Assembly (NCBI GenBank): GCA_902802585.1
Contig: CADCMR010000006.1
Location: forward strand, 41,934 to 105,933
Origin: an uncultured bacterium
Lineage (GTDB): Bacteria; Verrucomicrobiota; Lentisphaeria; Victivallales; UBA1829
Reading direction: 5' to 3'
Length of the DNA stretch: 64,000 bases
Position numbers and translations under genes: made by a program. The notes beneath the pieces are model-generated. The model made no database searches and had not been told where the DNA came from. It saw only the letters and a program-made list of their open reading frames with translations. Below are positions 45,084 through 54,762 of the stretch, in pieces. Within the stretch, counting starts at the first letter, position 1. Every line of letters begins with the position of its first letter.

Positions 45084-45755
45084 ATGCTGAACGCGGCTTT
45101 GGATTTTTCATGCGGCGAGCTTTCGTTCGCGGCCGTGTATCCGTGCGGACACGCTGCCGCCTCGTTCCAGGTCGACCTGCCGGGACGCGATTCCTCCTCG
45201 CTCCCGGTCCTCGTCGGCAACGCGCTGGCGGAGGCAGGGTTCACCTACGACGACATCGATACCTGGACGGTCGGGACCGGGCCCGGCTCCTTCACGGCTC
45301 TGCGCGTGGCGGCGGCGTTCGTGCTCGGCGCGTCGCGCGGAAAGAACCAGACGGTGCGCGGAATCCCGTCCGCGTGCGGTTTCGAGGGGGAAACGTCGTT
45401 CGGCGACCGTGTCCTGGTACTGTACGACGGACGCAAACACGAACTGCTCGGGTTCGGGCTGAAGCTGGACGGCTGTTGCTGGATTCCGGACGGCTGGCAG
45501 GGCGTGCTGGACAATCCGGGCAGGCTCGCCGAGCTGCGCGGCTCCTACGACACCTTCACGGCAAGTCCGCACGACATCGACGCCGTCCGCCTCTTCGACC
45601 CGTCGCTTCCGGTCGTCCTCTCGCCGCACGTGAACGCCGCCACGCTCGCGAACATCCCGCCCGGCATCTGCGACATGCCGCCCACGGAGCTGATCTACCT
45701 GCGCCCGGCGGTCTTCGTCGATCCGAAGCCCATCCGCACATTCCCCGGAGCGTAA
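45084..45755 (+). CDS. tsaB: tRNA threonylcarbamoyladenosine biosynthesis protein TsaB
   Basis: TsaB supports TsaD in making the t6A modification of tRNAs reading ANN codons. The 223-residue ASKHA-fold protein has the N-terminal NAALDFSCGELSFAAVY, the TWTVGTGPGSFTALRVAAAFVLG signature (about 60-82) and the AACGF-type segment; the overall length fits TsaB. The C-terminal part is divergent. TsaD, TsaE and TsaC genes are not in the window. It follows the unknown gene by 3 bases. Confidence 0.85.
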   Translation: MLNAALDFSCGELSFAAVYPCGHAAASFQVDLPGRDSSSLPVLVGNALAEAGFTYDDIDTWTVGTGPGSFTALRVAAAFVLGASRGKNQTVRGIPSACGFEGETSFGDRVLVLYDGRKHELLGFGLKLDGCCWIPDGWQGVLDNPGRLAELRGSYDTFTASPHDIDAVRLFDPSLPVVLSPHVNAATLANIPPGICDMPPTELIYLRPAVFVDPKPIRTFPGA

Positions 45756-45759
45756 ACGC

Positions 45760-47439
45760 ATGAAGAACCGCGTCGGCAAAACCCCGTTTTGTTCCCGGAT
45801 GCCCCGGACCGGATTCCGTTTCCGGGCGCTCCTCCTGCCGGCGCTCTTCCTGACCGCGTTCCTCTGCGTCCGCCTCGCCGGGGCGTCCCTGCCCCTGCCG
45901 CATCCGATCCCGCCGCCCGCCGAGGATCCGCCGCCAGCCGTGCGGAATCCTGCGACGACCGCGACGAAGCCTGCGACAACGTCAAACACGACCACGAAAC
46001 CGGCGGTCACGACGACAAAGCCGACAACAAACACCACATCTTCTCCATCCGTCCAACAGTCCGTACAAGCCGCCACGACGAAACCGACGGCGTCACAAAC
46101 GGCGGCTTCGACTTCCGCCACGACGAAGTCCGTGCAGACCACGTCTTCCACCTCCGGGCTGATCCTGGTAAATCCGAATCCCCTGCGCGACATCTCCGGC
46201 AACCCCGTCGCGATGAACGGCAACTACGGCGGCGGCAGCGTCCTTCTCCCCGCGTCGTACACGGCAAAACCGAACGAATTCCGGGGCATCTGGGTCGCGA
46301 CCGCGTTCAACCTGGATTTCGCGAAACATGCCACCGCGGCGGAGTTTCAGGCGTCCTTCCGTTCGCTCGTCACCAGGATCGCCGACATGGGGTTCAACAC
46401 CATCATGTTCCAGGTGCGCCCCAGCTGCGACGCCCTTTACCGGTCTTCGATCAACCCGTGGTCGCGCTGGCTGACCGGGACGGAGGGAAATGCGCTCGAC
46501 GGCGGATTCGATCCGCTGGAGTTCATGATTGAGGAATCGCACCGGCGCGGTCTGAAACTGTACGCGTGGATGAACCCGTACCGGGTCGGTCAGGTCAACA
46601 CGTCCGCGGCGTCCACATACCTCAAAACGCTTTCGAGCGGCAATTTCGCACGGAAAAACCCCGGTTTTGTGGTGCGCTGGGACAACAAGAAGACGGACCT
46701 CTCGTATTTCTTCCTGGATCCCGGCCGCGCCGAGGTCGTGGCGCACATCGTGAACAGCGTCCGCGAAGTGCTGGAACGCTATCGGCCGGACGGGGTCGTG
46801 TTCGACGACTATTTCTACCCGATCGGGGTGGACGACGCGTGCGACGCCGCCACGTTCCGCAAGTTCGGCAAAAAGGGGCAGACGCACCACGACTGGCGCC
46901 GCGCCAACACGGAACTGCTGGTCCGGAGCGTGTCCGGCACGGTGCGCGCGTTCAACCGCCTGAACGGGACCTCCATCCCGTTCGGGATCAGCCCGGTCGG
47001 GATCTGGGCGAACCGGTCCGAGGCGCATCCGGAGGGATCCCCGTCCAAAGGCGTCGAGGCGTATTCCCAGTCGTTCGCCGACGTCCGCAAGTGGGTGAAG
47101 AATTCGTGGATCGACTTCATAATCCCACAGATTAACTGGGGATTCGCCAACAAGATCGCGCCGTTCGCCGGAATCGTGAACTGGTGGTCCGACCTGGTGC
47201 GTGGCACGAACGTGAAGCTGTACGCAGGGATCGGCGTGTACAACGCCGGCGTGACCGCGGGCATGGAGTCGCCCAATGAAATCTCCAACCAGGTCCTCTA
47301 CCTCATTCTGAGGCGGGAAGTCTCCGGCGTCGTCTTCTTCGCGGCGCGGCACTGCCTCAATCCGCAGAACAACGCCCAGCGGACGTCCCTGCGCACGGTA
47401 TTCACCGGCTACTGGCGACCCGTGCAGCCGTCGAAGTGA
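45760..47439 (+). CDS. Secreted glycosyl hydrolase-like protein, GHL10 family (DUF187/PF02638)
   Basis: The 559-residue protein has an N-terminal signal (RALLLPALFLTAFLCVRLAG, cleavage about residue 45), a Thr/Pro/Ser/Lys-rich linker of about 70 residues (about 65-135), then a (beta/alpha)8-like GHL10 domain: FRGIWVATAFNLDFAK, GFNTIMFQVRPSCDALYRS, HRRGLKLYAWMNPYRV, PDGVVFDDYFYP. This family is thought to act on peptidoglycan-derived or other glycans in the periplasm or outside. The ATG at 45760 has GGAG nine bases upstream. The linker suggests that the domain works away from the membrane anchor or signal. Confidence 0.88.
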   Translation: MKNRVGKTPFCSRMPRTGFRFRALLLPALFLTAFLCVRLAGASLPLPHPIPPPAEDPPPAVRNPATTATKPATTSNTTTKPAVTTTKPTTNTTSSPSVQQSVQAATTKPTASQTAASTSATTKSVQTTSSTSGLILVNPNPLRDISGNPVAMNGNYGGGSVLLPASYTAKPNEFRGIWVATAFNLDFAKHATAAEFQASFRSLVTRIADMGFNTIMFQVRPSCDALYRSSINPWSRWLTGTEGNALDGGFDPLEFMIEESHRRGLKLYAWMNPYRVGQVNTSAASTYLKTLSSGNFARKNPGFVVRWDNKKTDLSYFFLDPGRAEVVAHIVNSVREVLERYRPDGVVFDDYFYPIGVDDACDAATFRKFGKKGQTHHDWRRANTELLVRSVSGTVRAFNRLNGTSIPFGISPVGIWANRSEAHPEGSPSKGVEAYSQSFADVRKWVKNSWIDFIIPQINWGFANKIAPFAGIVNWWSDLVRGTNVKLYAGIGVYNAGVTAGMESPNEISNQVLYLILRREVSGVVFFAARHCLNPQNNAQRTSLRTVFTGYWRPVQPSK

Positions 47440-47480
47440 CCGCCCGGCGCATTCTTTTGCCCGTGACACCCTTTTTCCGC

Positions 47481-47508
47481 TTGAAAAATCCGTCTTTTGT
47501 GGTAAATT
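47481..47508 (+). promoter_or_regulatory. Promoter of the MORN-like lipoprotein gene
   Basis: TTGAAA (47481-47486) and TAAATT (47503-47508), 16-base spacer. The segment GTAAATTACTC around the -10 is identical to that in the promoter at 39414-39442, also in front of a lipoprotein gene. Confidence 0.5.
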
Positions 47509-47549
47509 ACTCTAAATAGAAAAATGTCCCGAATCCCGGAGTCCTTATC

Positions 47550-48212
47550 ATGTTCCACCGTTTCCTTCCGATTGTCCTGATGGTCGCTTTCGCCGTGCTC
47601 GCCTCGGCGTGTTCCTCCGTGACGCCCGCCCGGTTCCAGCGCGGATTCACCGTCGGCGGCGTGGTCCACGAGACCGTCGTGGACGCGGACGGCGAAGCCT
47701 CGCACTTCATGGTGACCGGCACGCCGATGGAACAGCTCTTCTCGAAATACCTTCCGGAGAATCCGTCCTCCGTGCTCTTCGTGGGCTTCTTCTTCCATCA
47801 GGACAAGAACAGCTCCGGCAGCGGGACCGGAACCGCCGACATCGTGAACCGCGCGGCGTTCCTGGCGCTAGACCAGCCGCCCGGACAGGGGATGCAGACC
47901 GCCCAGGATCTTCGCGCCTGCCTGCTGAAAAACGATTTCGACCGCGCCACGGAAATCTATGAAAAACTCGCGAAGGACGCGGACGTCACGTCGGAAATGG
48001 AGCGTTTCCCCGAAAGCGGCTACCCGAAGACCATTCACGAGTTCAAATACAACGACAAAGGCGAAAAGATCCTGCACGGCCTGACACGCAACTTCCACGA
48101 AAACGGCATGATCGCGAGCGACAGTTTCTTCCGAGACGGCAAGCCGGAAGGCGAAGCGCGCACCTACAGCGAACTCGGCGTGCCGCTGGACGCATCCGCA
48201 CTGGAACAGTGA
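47550..48212 (+). CDS. Lipoprotein of unknown function with a MORN-like C-terminus
   Basis: The 220-residue protein has a lipoprotein signal (FLPIVLMVAFAVLASAC, lipobox Cys about residue 21). The middle holds no recognised domain. The last 60 residues, with NDKGEKILHGLTRNFHENGMIASDSFFRDGKPEGEARTYSE, resemble the MORN/YwqK toxin-antidote type repeats that often occur in surface lipoproteins. It is probably anchored in the envelope. It is preceded by its own promoter and followed by an M42 peptidase gene 49 bases later. Confidence 0.72.
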   Translation: MFHRFLPIVLMVAFAVLASACSSVTPARFQRGFTVGGVVHETVVDADGEASHFMVTGTPMEQLFSKYLPENPSSVLFVGFFFHQDKNSSGSGTGTADIVNRAAFLALDQPPGQGMQTAQDLRACLLKNDFDRATEIYEKLAKDADVTSEMERFPESGYPKTIHEFKYNDKGEKILHGLTRNFHENGMIASDSFFRDGKPEGEARTYSELGVPLDASALEQ

Positions 48213-48261
48213 TCCCCCCGAATCCGACACATCAACCCTCACAACGTTTGGAGATAACACC

Positions 48262-49335
48262 ATGATCGACGCAAAAGCGAAAAAGTTCCTCGAAGAACTC
48301 CTGATGACCTGCGGACCCTCCGGGTTCGAGTTCGAGCAGGCGAAAGTCTACCGCGACTACCTCAAGCCGTTTGCGCACGACATCCGCACGGACGTCCTCG
48401 GCAACACCATCGCGCGCCTCAATCCCGACGCGAAGTTCCAGTTCATGCTGTCCGGCCACTACGACGAGATCGGATTCCAGGTCGTCAGCATCATGCCGCA
48501 GGGCCTGGTCTCCTTCCGTCCCGTCGGCGGCATTGATCCGCTCACGCTCCCCGGCACCGGCGTCGAAATCCTCACCGAAAAAGGCCACATCCCCGGCGTG
48601 ATCGGACGCAAGCCGATCCATCTGCAGACCCCGGACGAACGCAAGGCGGTACCGAAGATCGAAGACCTCTGGATCGACATCGGCGCGGCGGACCAGAAGG
48701 CGGCGGCGAAGCTTGTCCAGGTCGGCGATCCGGTCGCGTTCGCGCGCAATTTCGAGATGCTCAGCAAGACCTGCATCCACTCGAAGAGCCTGGACGACAA
48801 GATCGGCGCGTTCGTCATCGCCGAAGCCTTCCGCCAGCTCTCCAAGCGCAAGATCAAAGTCGGCGTCGCTTGCGTCGGCACCGTGCAGGAGGAACTCGGC
48901 CTCCGCGGCGCGATCACCGGCGCGTTCGGCGTGAACCCGGACGCCGCCATCGCGGTCGATGTCGGATTCGCTACGGACGTCCCCGGCATCAAGCCCGAAC
49001 TCCTCGGCGACATCAAGCTCGGCGGAGGCGCGGAACTCCAGCGCAACGCCGACAACAATCCGCCGCTCCTGAACCGTATCCTGAAGGCAGCTGCGAAGCA
49101 TAAGATCCCGTACCAGATGACCACCGGTCACCGCGCCACAGGCGGCACCGACACCGCCGCCATCCAGATGACGCGCGGCGGCGTGGCGACGGCGCTGATC
49201 AGCATCCCGAACCGCTACATGCACACGCCCGCCGAAATCTGCGACCTGCGCGACGTGGAGTCCGCGGTCGACCTGATCGTGGAGACCATCGCCGCCCTCA
49301 CCGGCAAAGAAACCTTCATTCCCGGCATCGACTGA
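48262..49335 (+). CDS. M42 family metallopeptidase (FrvX/glutamyl aminopeptidase-like)
   Basis: The 357-residue cytoplasmic enzyme has the M42 metal and catalytic residues in order: His in LSGHYDEIG (about 73), Asp in SKSLDDKIGAF (about 176), Glu pair in VQEELGLRG (about 210), Asp in AVDVGFATD (about 234) and the final His in MHTPAEICDL (about 322). It is an aminopeptidase with a barrel or tetrahedral particle in characterised members. An RBS-like GGAG is 8 bases before the ATG. It precedes holA by 5 bases. Confidence 0.92.
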   Translation: MIDAKAKKFLEELLMTCGPSGFEFEQAKVYRDYLKPFAHDIRTDVLGNTIARLNPDAKFQFMLSGHYDEIGFQVVSIMPQGLVSFRPVGGIDPLTLPGTGVEILTEKGHIPGVIGRKPIHLQTPDERKAVPKIEDLWIDIGAADQKAAAKLVQVGDPVAFARNFEMLSKTCIHSKSLDDKIGAFVIAEAFRQLSKRKIKVGVACVGTVQEELGLRGAITGAFGVNPDAAIAVDVGFATDVPGIKPELLGDIKLGGGAELQRNADNNPPLLNRILKAAAKHKIPYQMTTGHRATGGTDTAAIQMTRGGVATALISIPNRYMHTPAEICDLRDVESAVDLIVETIAALTGKETFIPGID

Positions 49336-49340
49336 CTCCC

Positions 49341-50471
49341 ATGGGCGCTTTCTACCTGATTTCCGGCAACGAGGATTACGCGGTCAAGGAGCGCGCGAAC
49401 GAGATGATGCGCGCGCTCTGCGGCGACCCGCCGGACGACAATCCGTCGCTGGAGATCATCCGGGGCGACTCGGACAACGAGAAAGCGCCCCAGGTCCTCG
49501 ACAAGCTCCTGCTTTCGCTGGACTCCCCGGCGTTCTTCTCCAGCGAGAAGACCGTCTGGCTGAAGCATTTCCTGAAGTTCGACGAGGCGTTCTCCGAACC
49601 GACGACCAAGAAAAAGCCGTCGCGGCTCGACCGCCTGGCGGCGTTCCTCCAGGACGGCATCCCCGCCGACATCACGCTCGTGATCGACGGTCCCGGTCTT
49701 GACCGCCGCAAGGCGTTCTACAAGGTCGCGGCGGCAGCGTGCGAATCCTCCGGCGGCAGGCTCGAATGGTTCGAGAAGGCGGACCCGAAGTCGAAGGGGT
49801 TCGCCAAACAGCTCATCCACCGGATCCAGTCCATTGTGATGGACCGCGGGAAACGCATTGAGGACGCCGCCGCGTCGTTCCTGGCGGAGACCATCGGCGC
49901 GGACGAGGCGCGCCTCGGGAACGAAATCGAAAAGCTCCTGACCTACGCAGGAGACAAGCCCGTCGTGACGTTCGCCGACTGCCGCGAGGTGTGCAGCCGC
50001 GCCACGGAAACGCTCGCCTGGGCGTTTTCGTCCGCACTGGTGGAACGCAACTCCCGCAAGGCGCTGGAGCTGATCCCGAGCATCATGGAGCACCTGGAGC
50101 AGGACAAGGGCTCGTCCAAGCCGGAGATCGTGCTGATATACTCCGTCATGGGCGAATTCCGCAACCTCGCCTCCGTCAAGTGCGAGGGCGTCAAGCTCGG
50201 CATCCCCGAGGACGCCTCCTCCGATTATTTCTACCGCATGAACGAGCGCTACAAGCAGTCGCCGCCGCCCGTCAAGTCCCCGCTTTTCTCCATGCACCCG
50301 TTCCGGGCGTTCAAGGCGTGGGAAAACGCCCGGCGCTTCACCGACCGCGAACTGGTCCTGGCGTTCCGCGAACTGGTCAACGCCAACCGCGCCATCGTGT
50401 CATCCGGCGGGAACGCCCGAATCGCGTTGGAACTGCTTGCCATCAAAATCGCGGAGGGAACCCTCGCATGA
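49341..50471 (+). CDS. holA: DNA polymerase III delta subunit
   Basis: HolA opens the sliding clamp as part of the clamp loader. The 376-residue protein starts with YLISGNEDYAVKERANEMMRAL and has the delta-type features DNEKAPQVLDKLLLSLDSPAFFSSEKTVWLKHF, the EIEKLLTYAGDKPVVTFADCREV stretch, and the C-terminal helical collar (PFRAFKAWENARRFTDRELVLAFRELVNAN). It matches HolA family length and arrangement. The stop overlaps the start of the HAD gene as ATGA. Confidence 0.88.
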   Translation: MGAFYLISGNEDYAVKERANEMMRALCGDPPDDNPSLEIIRGDSDNEKAPQVLDKLLLSLDSPAFFSSEKTVWLKHFLKFDEAFSEPTTKKKPSRLDRLAAFLQDGIPADITLVIDGPGLDRRKAFYKVAAAACESSGGRLEWFEKADPKSKGFAKQLIHRIQSIVMDRGKRIEDAAASFLAETIGADEARLGNEIEKLLTYAGDKPVVTFADCREVCSRATETLAWAFSSALVERNSRKALELIPSIMEHLEQDKGSSKPEIVLIYSVMGEFRNLASVKCEGVKLGIPEDASSDYFYRMNERYKQSPPPVKSPLFSMHPFRAFKAWENARRFTDRELVLAFRELVNANRAIVSSGGNARIALELLAIKIAEGTLA

Positions 50472-51085
50472 GCACGAATACGGCAAAAAGCATTTCCGCG
50501 CCCATAATCGCGCTCGACATCGGAAACGTCAGCATGAAGCTGAATTTCGACGAGATGTATCGTCGTTTCGACATCGATCCGAGCGATTCCGGAGCCGTGG
50601 GGCGGCTGTGGGAGCACGGCGCGGCGATGGAGACCGGACGCATCACGGTCCCGGAGTTTCTGGACCGCCTCGACGACTTCACCGGACACCGCCGCACCCG
50701 GCAGTACCTGCTCGACGCCTGGCGGTGCTGCGTTCAGGAACCGATGCCCGGGATGCTTGAGACAGTCCGCGCGCTTGCCGCACGCGGCGCACGGTTCTCG
50801 TTCATGTCCGACATCTCCCCGATCCACCTGGATCAAGTCTTCAAATACTGCAAGTTCGTGCATCTGGTCACGGGCGGGATCTACAGTTTCTCGGCGGGCG
50901 CGTTCAAGCTTCAGGGCAGCGTCATGTTCGATGCCTTCGAACGCCGCTACGGACGCCCGCTCGTCTTCTTCGACGACCGCGCCGAGATCATCGAACACGC
51001 CCGCGGACTCGGCTGGAACGCCGTCCGCTTCGAGTCGCCGGAACAGGTCCTGCGCGACGCCTCGGCGCTGCTTGCCGCCCTCTGA
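50468..51085 (+). CDS. HAD-superfamily hydrolase
   Basis: The 205-residue protein has a HAD-like order: IALDIGNVSMKLNFD where the usual DxD is DIGN (the nucleophile Asp is kept, the second is Asn), TFM-type motif II in FSFMSDIS, a Lys motif region and DDRAEIIEHARGLGWNAVRFES for motif IV with its acidic pair. A helical cap lies between motifs I and II. The substrate is unknown; the DxGN form occurs in hydrolases of the epoxide-hydrolase-N type. It overlaps holA by four bases and is convergent with lnt (8-base gap). Confidence 0.8.
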   Translation: MSTNTAKSISAPIIALDIGNVSMKLNFDEMYRRFDIDPSDSGAVGRLWEHGAAMETGRITVPEFLDRLDDFTGHRRTRQYLLDAWRCCVQEPMPGMLETVRALAARGARFSFMSDISPIHLDQVFKYCKFVHLVTGGIYSFSAGAFKLQGSVMFDAFERRYGRPLVFFDDRAEIIEHARGLGWNAVRFESPEQVLRDASALLAAL

Positions 51086-51093
51086 TTCCGCGT

Positions 51094-52956
51094 TTACGCC
51101 TCGGGTTTGTCCGCGTTCTTGCGGAAGAGCCAGTTGTTCCGCAGGACCATCGCCATGCCGCCCGCGAAGATCACCCACAGCACCAGCACGAACACGTTTC
51201 CGAAGCGCACGTAGAAGGTCGGCGTATAATGTTTCGGCACCTTCACGGTCATGACCGCCGAGGCGGCCTTCTGTTCCGACGGTGTCAGCTCGGTGTCGCC
51301 GGTTGCCGGGTCGATCCGCTTCGTCACGCTGTCCACGGTGCGCCCGAACTGGTCGATCAGCACGCTGTAGTTGGAGTTGCCGCAGCGGAGCATGGGCAGG
51401 CGCGTTTCGACCGTGCGAAGGACGGAGTTCGCGTAGTGCTGTTCCGGCTCCGTGCTGGTCGGGTACCACGCGTCGTTCGTGATGACGAGCAGGAAGTTCG
51501 CGCCGTTGCGGACCAATTCGCGCGCGGCGTAGGCGAAGACGTCCTCGTAGCAGATCATAATCCCGGCGCGCACGTCCTTCGTGAGGTCGACCGGACGGAA
51601 CTCCTTTCCGGGCGTAAGGTTGCGCCCCATGCCGACCAGCCTGCCGATGGCGGGGAACTTGTCGTTCAGCGGGATGAACTCGCCGAACGGCACGATGTGG
51701 ACCTTGTCGTAACGGCCCGCTGTGTCCGCATCGTACTTGATGCTGCCTCCGGTCATGGGGAATTCCTTCAGCAGGAGCGCCGAATTGAACATGTCGAACT
51801 CGGTGTTGCTGCGGATGTTGTCGTAGGAGAGCGTGCCAACCAGGAACGGCGTGCCGCTTTCGCGGATCATGCGGCGCACACGGGAACGGTACTCCGCGGC
51901 AACCGGACCTCCGCCGTAGTAGGCGGTCGGAACGGCGGTCTCCGGCCAGACAATGAGCTGGAGCACGGGCGGCGGACTGACAGCGATGGAATCGAATTCG
52001 GCGGAAACGGCCTCCGCGGCCTTTTTGTCGGCGATCAGGTTCTCGGACAGACGCGCACACACGTCCAGCGCCTCCCGCGTGCTTTCGTCGCCGCCGGAAC
52101 GCCGTTGCGACAAATCCGGCTGCACCACGCCCACCTTGTATTCCGTCACGTTCTCCGGCGCGTACGCCCGGCTGTATTTCTTCCAGACGCCCATGCCGGA
52201 AAAAGCGGCGGCGGCAACGATGGCGAGCGCGGCGTAGAGCGTGAAGGGACGGCGGTATTTCGCCCCGCGAAAAACCGACAGCAGGTCCTTCGCCGTGAAG
52301 AAGAGCGCGATGTTGACAAGGATGACCAGGAAGCTCAGACCGTAGATGCCCGTGTATTCGCAGATTTGGATCAGGTTCAGGTTTTTCCACTGCGTCGCCG
52401 CCAGCAGGTTCCACGGGAACCCCGTGAAGATCCACGACCGGATCCACTCCAGGATCACCCACCACGCCGCCAGCGTGAACATCGCCAGAATCTCGTCGCG
52501 GGACTGGTAACGCGGATACGCCGCAACCGCCGCCGCGCCGCGCACGCGCACCTCCGGAGGGACCAGCAGGCTCCGGCACACGACCGGGATCAGCATGGCC
52601 CAGAACGCGATGAAGACGCCCAGCACCGCGCCGAAGACGAACGGGATCGCGATATTGATCTCACGCAGGAAAAACGTGCTCGTGAGGCTCCAGAAATACC
52701 CCCACGTCATGCCGTAGGCGAACGCGCGGCGTTTCGACACGTCCGCGCAGAGCCACAGCAGCGGCGCGATGCACACCCATGCGGCGGGCTGGAACCCGAC
52801 GCCGGGGAACGCCGTAGTCAGCGCCATGCCGGTCAGCGCCAGCACCAGCAGGTCGCGCACGGTGCGCTTCCAGGAAACGCGGAACGCCAGTTCCTCCGGC
52901 GTCGCGGAATCGGGCCGGAACGGGCGGAAATATATCGAAAAACGGCTTTCTTTCAT
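51094..52956 (-). CDS. lnt: Apolipoprotein N-acyltransferase
   Basis: Lnt adds the third acyl chain to lipoproteins at the inner membrane. The 620-residue protein, longer than the usual 510, has about six to seven hydrophobic segments in the first 250 residues and a nitrilase-like periplasmic domain with the catalytic triad Glu (IVWPETAVPTAYY), Lys (YDKVHIVPFGEFIPL) and Cys (MICYEDVFA), then a C-terminal membrane segment. The extra length is mostly in the loop between the membrane and nitrilase parts. The ATG at 52956 was chosen; an in-frame upstream ATG at 53016 lacks support. It is divergent from nadB. Confidence 0.94.
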   Translation of the reverse strand: MKESRFSIYFRPFRPDSATPEELAFRVSWKRTVRDLLVLALTGMALTTAFPGVGFQPAAWVCIAPLLWLCADVSKRRAFAYGMTWGYFWSLTSTFFLREINIAIPFVFGAVLGVFIAFWAMLIPVVCRSLLVPPEVRVRGAAAVAAYPRYQSRDEILAMFTLAAWWVILEWIRSWIFTGFPWNLLAATQWKNLNLIQICEYTGIYGLSFLVILVNIALFFTAKDLLSVFRGAKYRRPFTLYAALAIVAAAAFSGMGVWKKYSRAYAPENVTEYKVGVVQPDLSQRRSGGDESTREALDVCARLSENLIADKKAAEAVSAEFDSIAVSPPPVLQLIVWPETAVPTAYYGGGPVAAEYRSRVRRMIRESGTPFLVGTLSYDNIRSNTEFDMFNSALLLKEFPMTGGSIKYDADTAGRYDKVHIVPFGEFIPLNDKFPAIGRLVGMGRNLTPGKEFRPVDLTKDVRAGIMICYEDVFAYAARELVRNGANFLLVITNDAWYPTSTEPEQHYANSVLRTVETRLPMLRCGNSNYSVLIDQFGRTVDSVTKRIDPATGDTELTPSEQKAASAVMTVKVPKHYTPTFYVRFGNVFVLVLWVIFAGGMAMVLRNNWLFRKNADKPEA

Positions 52957-52995
52957 GAAAAATCGCCTTTTGTTTAAAGTTCGCGTGAAAAAGAC

Positions 52996-53024
52996 TGGAA
53001 AAAAACAGGTTTGCAATGTAATTT
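52996..53024 (+). promoter_or_regulatory. Promoter of the nadB operon
   Basis: TGGAAA (52996-53001) and TAATTT (53019-53024) with a 17-base spacer, about 55 bases before nadB. Confidence 0.45.
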
Positions 53025-53076
53025 ATATCATGTTTGTTGAAATTAAAAATCGCTTTTGTGATTTTGGACAAAAAAA

Positions 53077-54753
53077 ATGCAGACAGCCAAGGAATGTTAT
53101 TTCGACCATCTGGTCATAGGCAGCGGCCTGGCGGGCCTTTCCACCGCCCTCATGCTCGCGGAACATCACGCCGGATCCATCGGCATCATCACGAAAAGCT
53201 CCATCGACGACTGCAACTCGAAGATGGCGCAGGGCGGTATCGCCTGCGTGACCGACGTCGGCGACACCTTCGAGGAACACCTCGCGGACACGCTGGAGGC
53301 CGGGGCGCACCTGTGCAGCCCGCAGGCGGTCATGGACATCGTGCGGCGCGGTCCCGAGCGCATCAAGTGGCTCATCAACGACATCGGCACGCACTTCACC
53401 ACGCGCGAGGAGATGGGCAAGGCCCCCGCCGAGGCCGGGCACAGCGATTTTGACCTCGGACGCGAGGGCGGTCACCACAAGCGCCGCATCCTCCACGCGG
53501 GCGACATCACGGGCGAGGAGGTCGAACGCTCCCTCATCGCCGCCTGCCGCGCCAACCCGGACATCCACGTGCTCGAATACCACGTGGCGATCGACCTCAT
53601 CAGCACCTGGCACATGGGCTGGATGGGCGAAAACCGCTGCATCGGCGCATACGCGCTGGACAGCCGCGAGAACGCCGTCGTCGCGATCACCGCCCTCTCC
53701 ACCACGCTCGCCACCGGCGGTTGCGGAAAGGTCTACCTCTACACCAGCAACCCGGACGTCGCCTGCGGCGCAGGCGTCGCCATGGGCTACCGCGCGTTCG
53801 CCAGGATCGCGAACATGGAATTCTACCAGTTCCACCCGACCATCCTGTTCCACCCGAAAGTGAGGTCGTTCCTCATCAGCGAGGCGCTCCGCGGCGAAGG
53901 CGGCGTGCTGAAGATCTCGCGCGACGGCGGCGAGCCGGTCGAGTTCATGCAGGACTACCACCCGATGAAAAGCCTCGCTCCGCGCGACGTCGTGGCGCGC
54001 GCCATCGACAACGAGCTGAAACGCTCCGGGCAGACCTGCGCCTGGCTCGACATGCGGCATCACGACCGCGAGTTCCTGCAAAGGCGTTTCCCGAACATCT
54101 TCGCGAAGTGCCTGGAGGCGGACGTGGACATGTCGCGCGACCTCATCCCCGTGGTCCCGGCGGCGCATTTCAGCTGCGGCGGCGTGAAGACGGACGTGAA
54201 CGGCTATACGGGCATCCCCGGGCTGTACGCCGTCGGCGAGACCGCCTGCACCGGCCTCCACGGCGCGAACCGCCTCGCCAGCAACAGCCTCCTCGAGGCG
54301 CTCGTGGTCCCCGCGAACGCCGCCGAGCACATCATGGCGAACCTCGACGACCTCCGCAAGGGGCTCGACAACCACAAGGCCCCGCCGTGGTCCAGCGGCG
54401 ACGCCACATCCTCCGACGAACAGGTCGTGATCACCCACAACTGGGAGGAGATCCGCAGGTTCATGTGGGACTACGTCGGCATCTACCGCACCAACAAACG
54501 CCTCGAACGCGCCAAGGCGCGCATCGTGAACATCCGCCGCGAAATCGACAAGTACTACTGGGATTTCCACCTCACGAAAGACCTGATCGAACTCCGCAAC
54601 CTCGCCACCGTCGCCGAGCTCATCATCGACTCCGCCATGAGCCGGAAGGAAAGCCGCGGCCTCCACTTCAACGCCGACTACCCGGACCGCGACCCCTCGC
54701 TTGATGGCGTCGACACGATCCTCCAGAAACACTTCTCCCCGATCTCCCGCTGA
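53077..54753 (+). CDS. nadB: L-aspartate oxidase
   Basis: NadB oxidises aspartate to iminoaspartate, first step of de novo NAD synthesis, with FAD. The 558-residue flavoprotein has the N-terminal dinucleotide motif VIGSGLAGLSTALMLAE, SKMAQGGIACV, the active-site REGGHHKRRILHAGDITG, and VAAHFSCGGVKTDVNGYTGIPGLYAVGETACTGLHGANRLASNSLLEALV. It starts the plus-strand run nadB-pcnB-Trx-like-metallophosphoesterase. nadA and nadC are elsewhere. Confidence 0.95.
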   Translation: MQTAKECYFDHLVIGSGLAGLSTALMLAEHHAGSIGIITKSSIDDCNSKMAQGGIACVTDVGDTFEEHLADTLEAGAHLCSPQAVMDIVRRGPERIKWLINDIGTHFTTREEMGKAPAEAGHSDFDLGREGGHHKRRILHAGDITGEEVERSLIAACRANPDIHVLEYHVAIDLISTWHMGWMGENRCIGAYALDSRENAVVAITALSTTLATGGCGKVYLYTSNPDVACGAGVAMGYRAFARIANMEFYQFHPTILFHPKVRSFLISEALRGEGGVLKISRDGGEPVEFMQDYHPMKSLAPRDVVARAIDNELKRSGQTCAWLDMRHHDREFLQRRFPNIFAKCLEADVDMSRDLIPVVPAAHFSCGGVKTDVNGYTGIPGLYAVGETACTGLHGANRLASNSLLEALVVPANAAEHIMANLDDLRKGLDNHKAPPWSSGDATSSDEQVVITHNWEEIRRFMWDYVGIYRTNKRLERAKARIVNIRREIDKYYWDFHLTKDLIELRNLATVAELIIDSAMSRKESRGLHFNADYPDRDPSLDGVDTILQKHFSPISR

Positions 54754-54762
54754 TATCCACGC

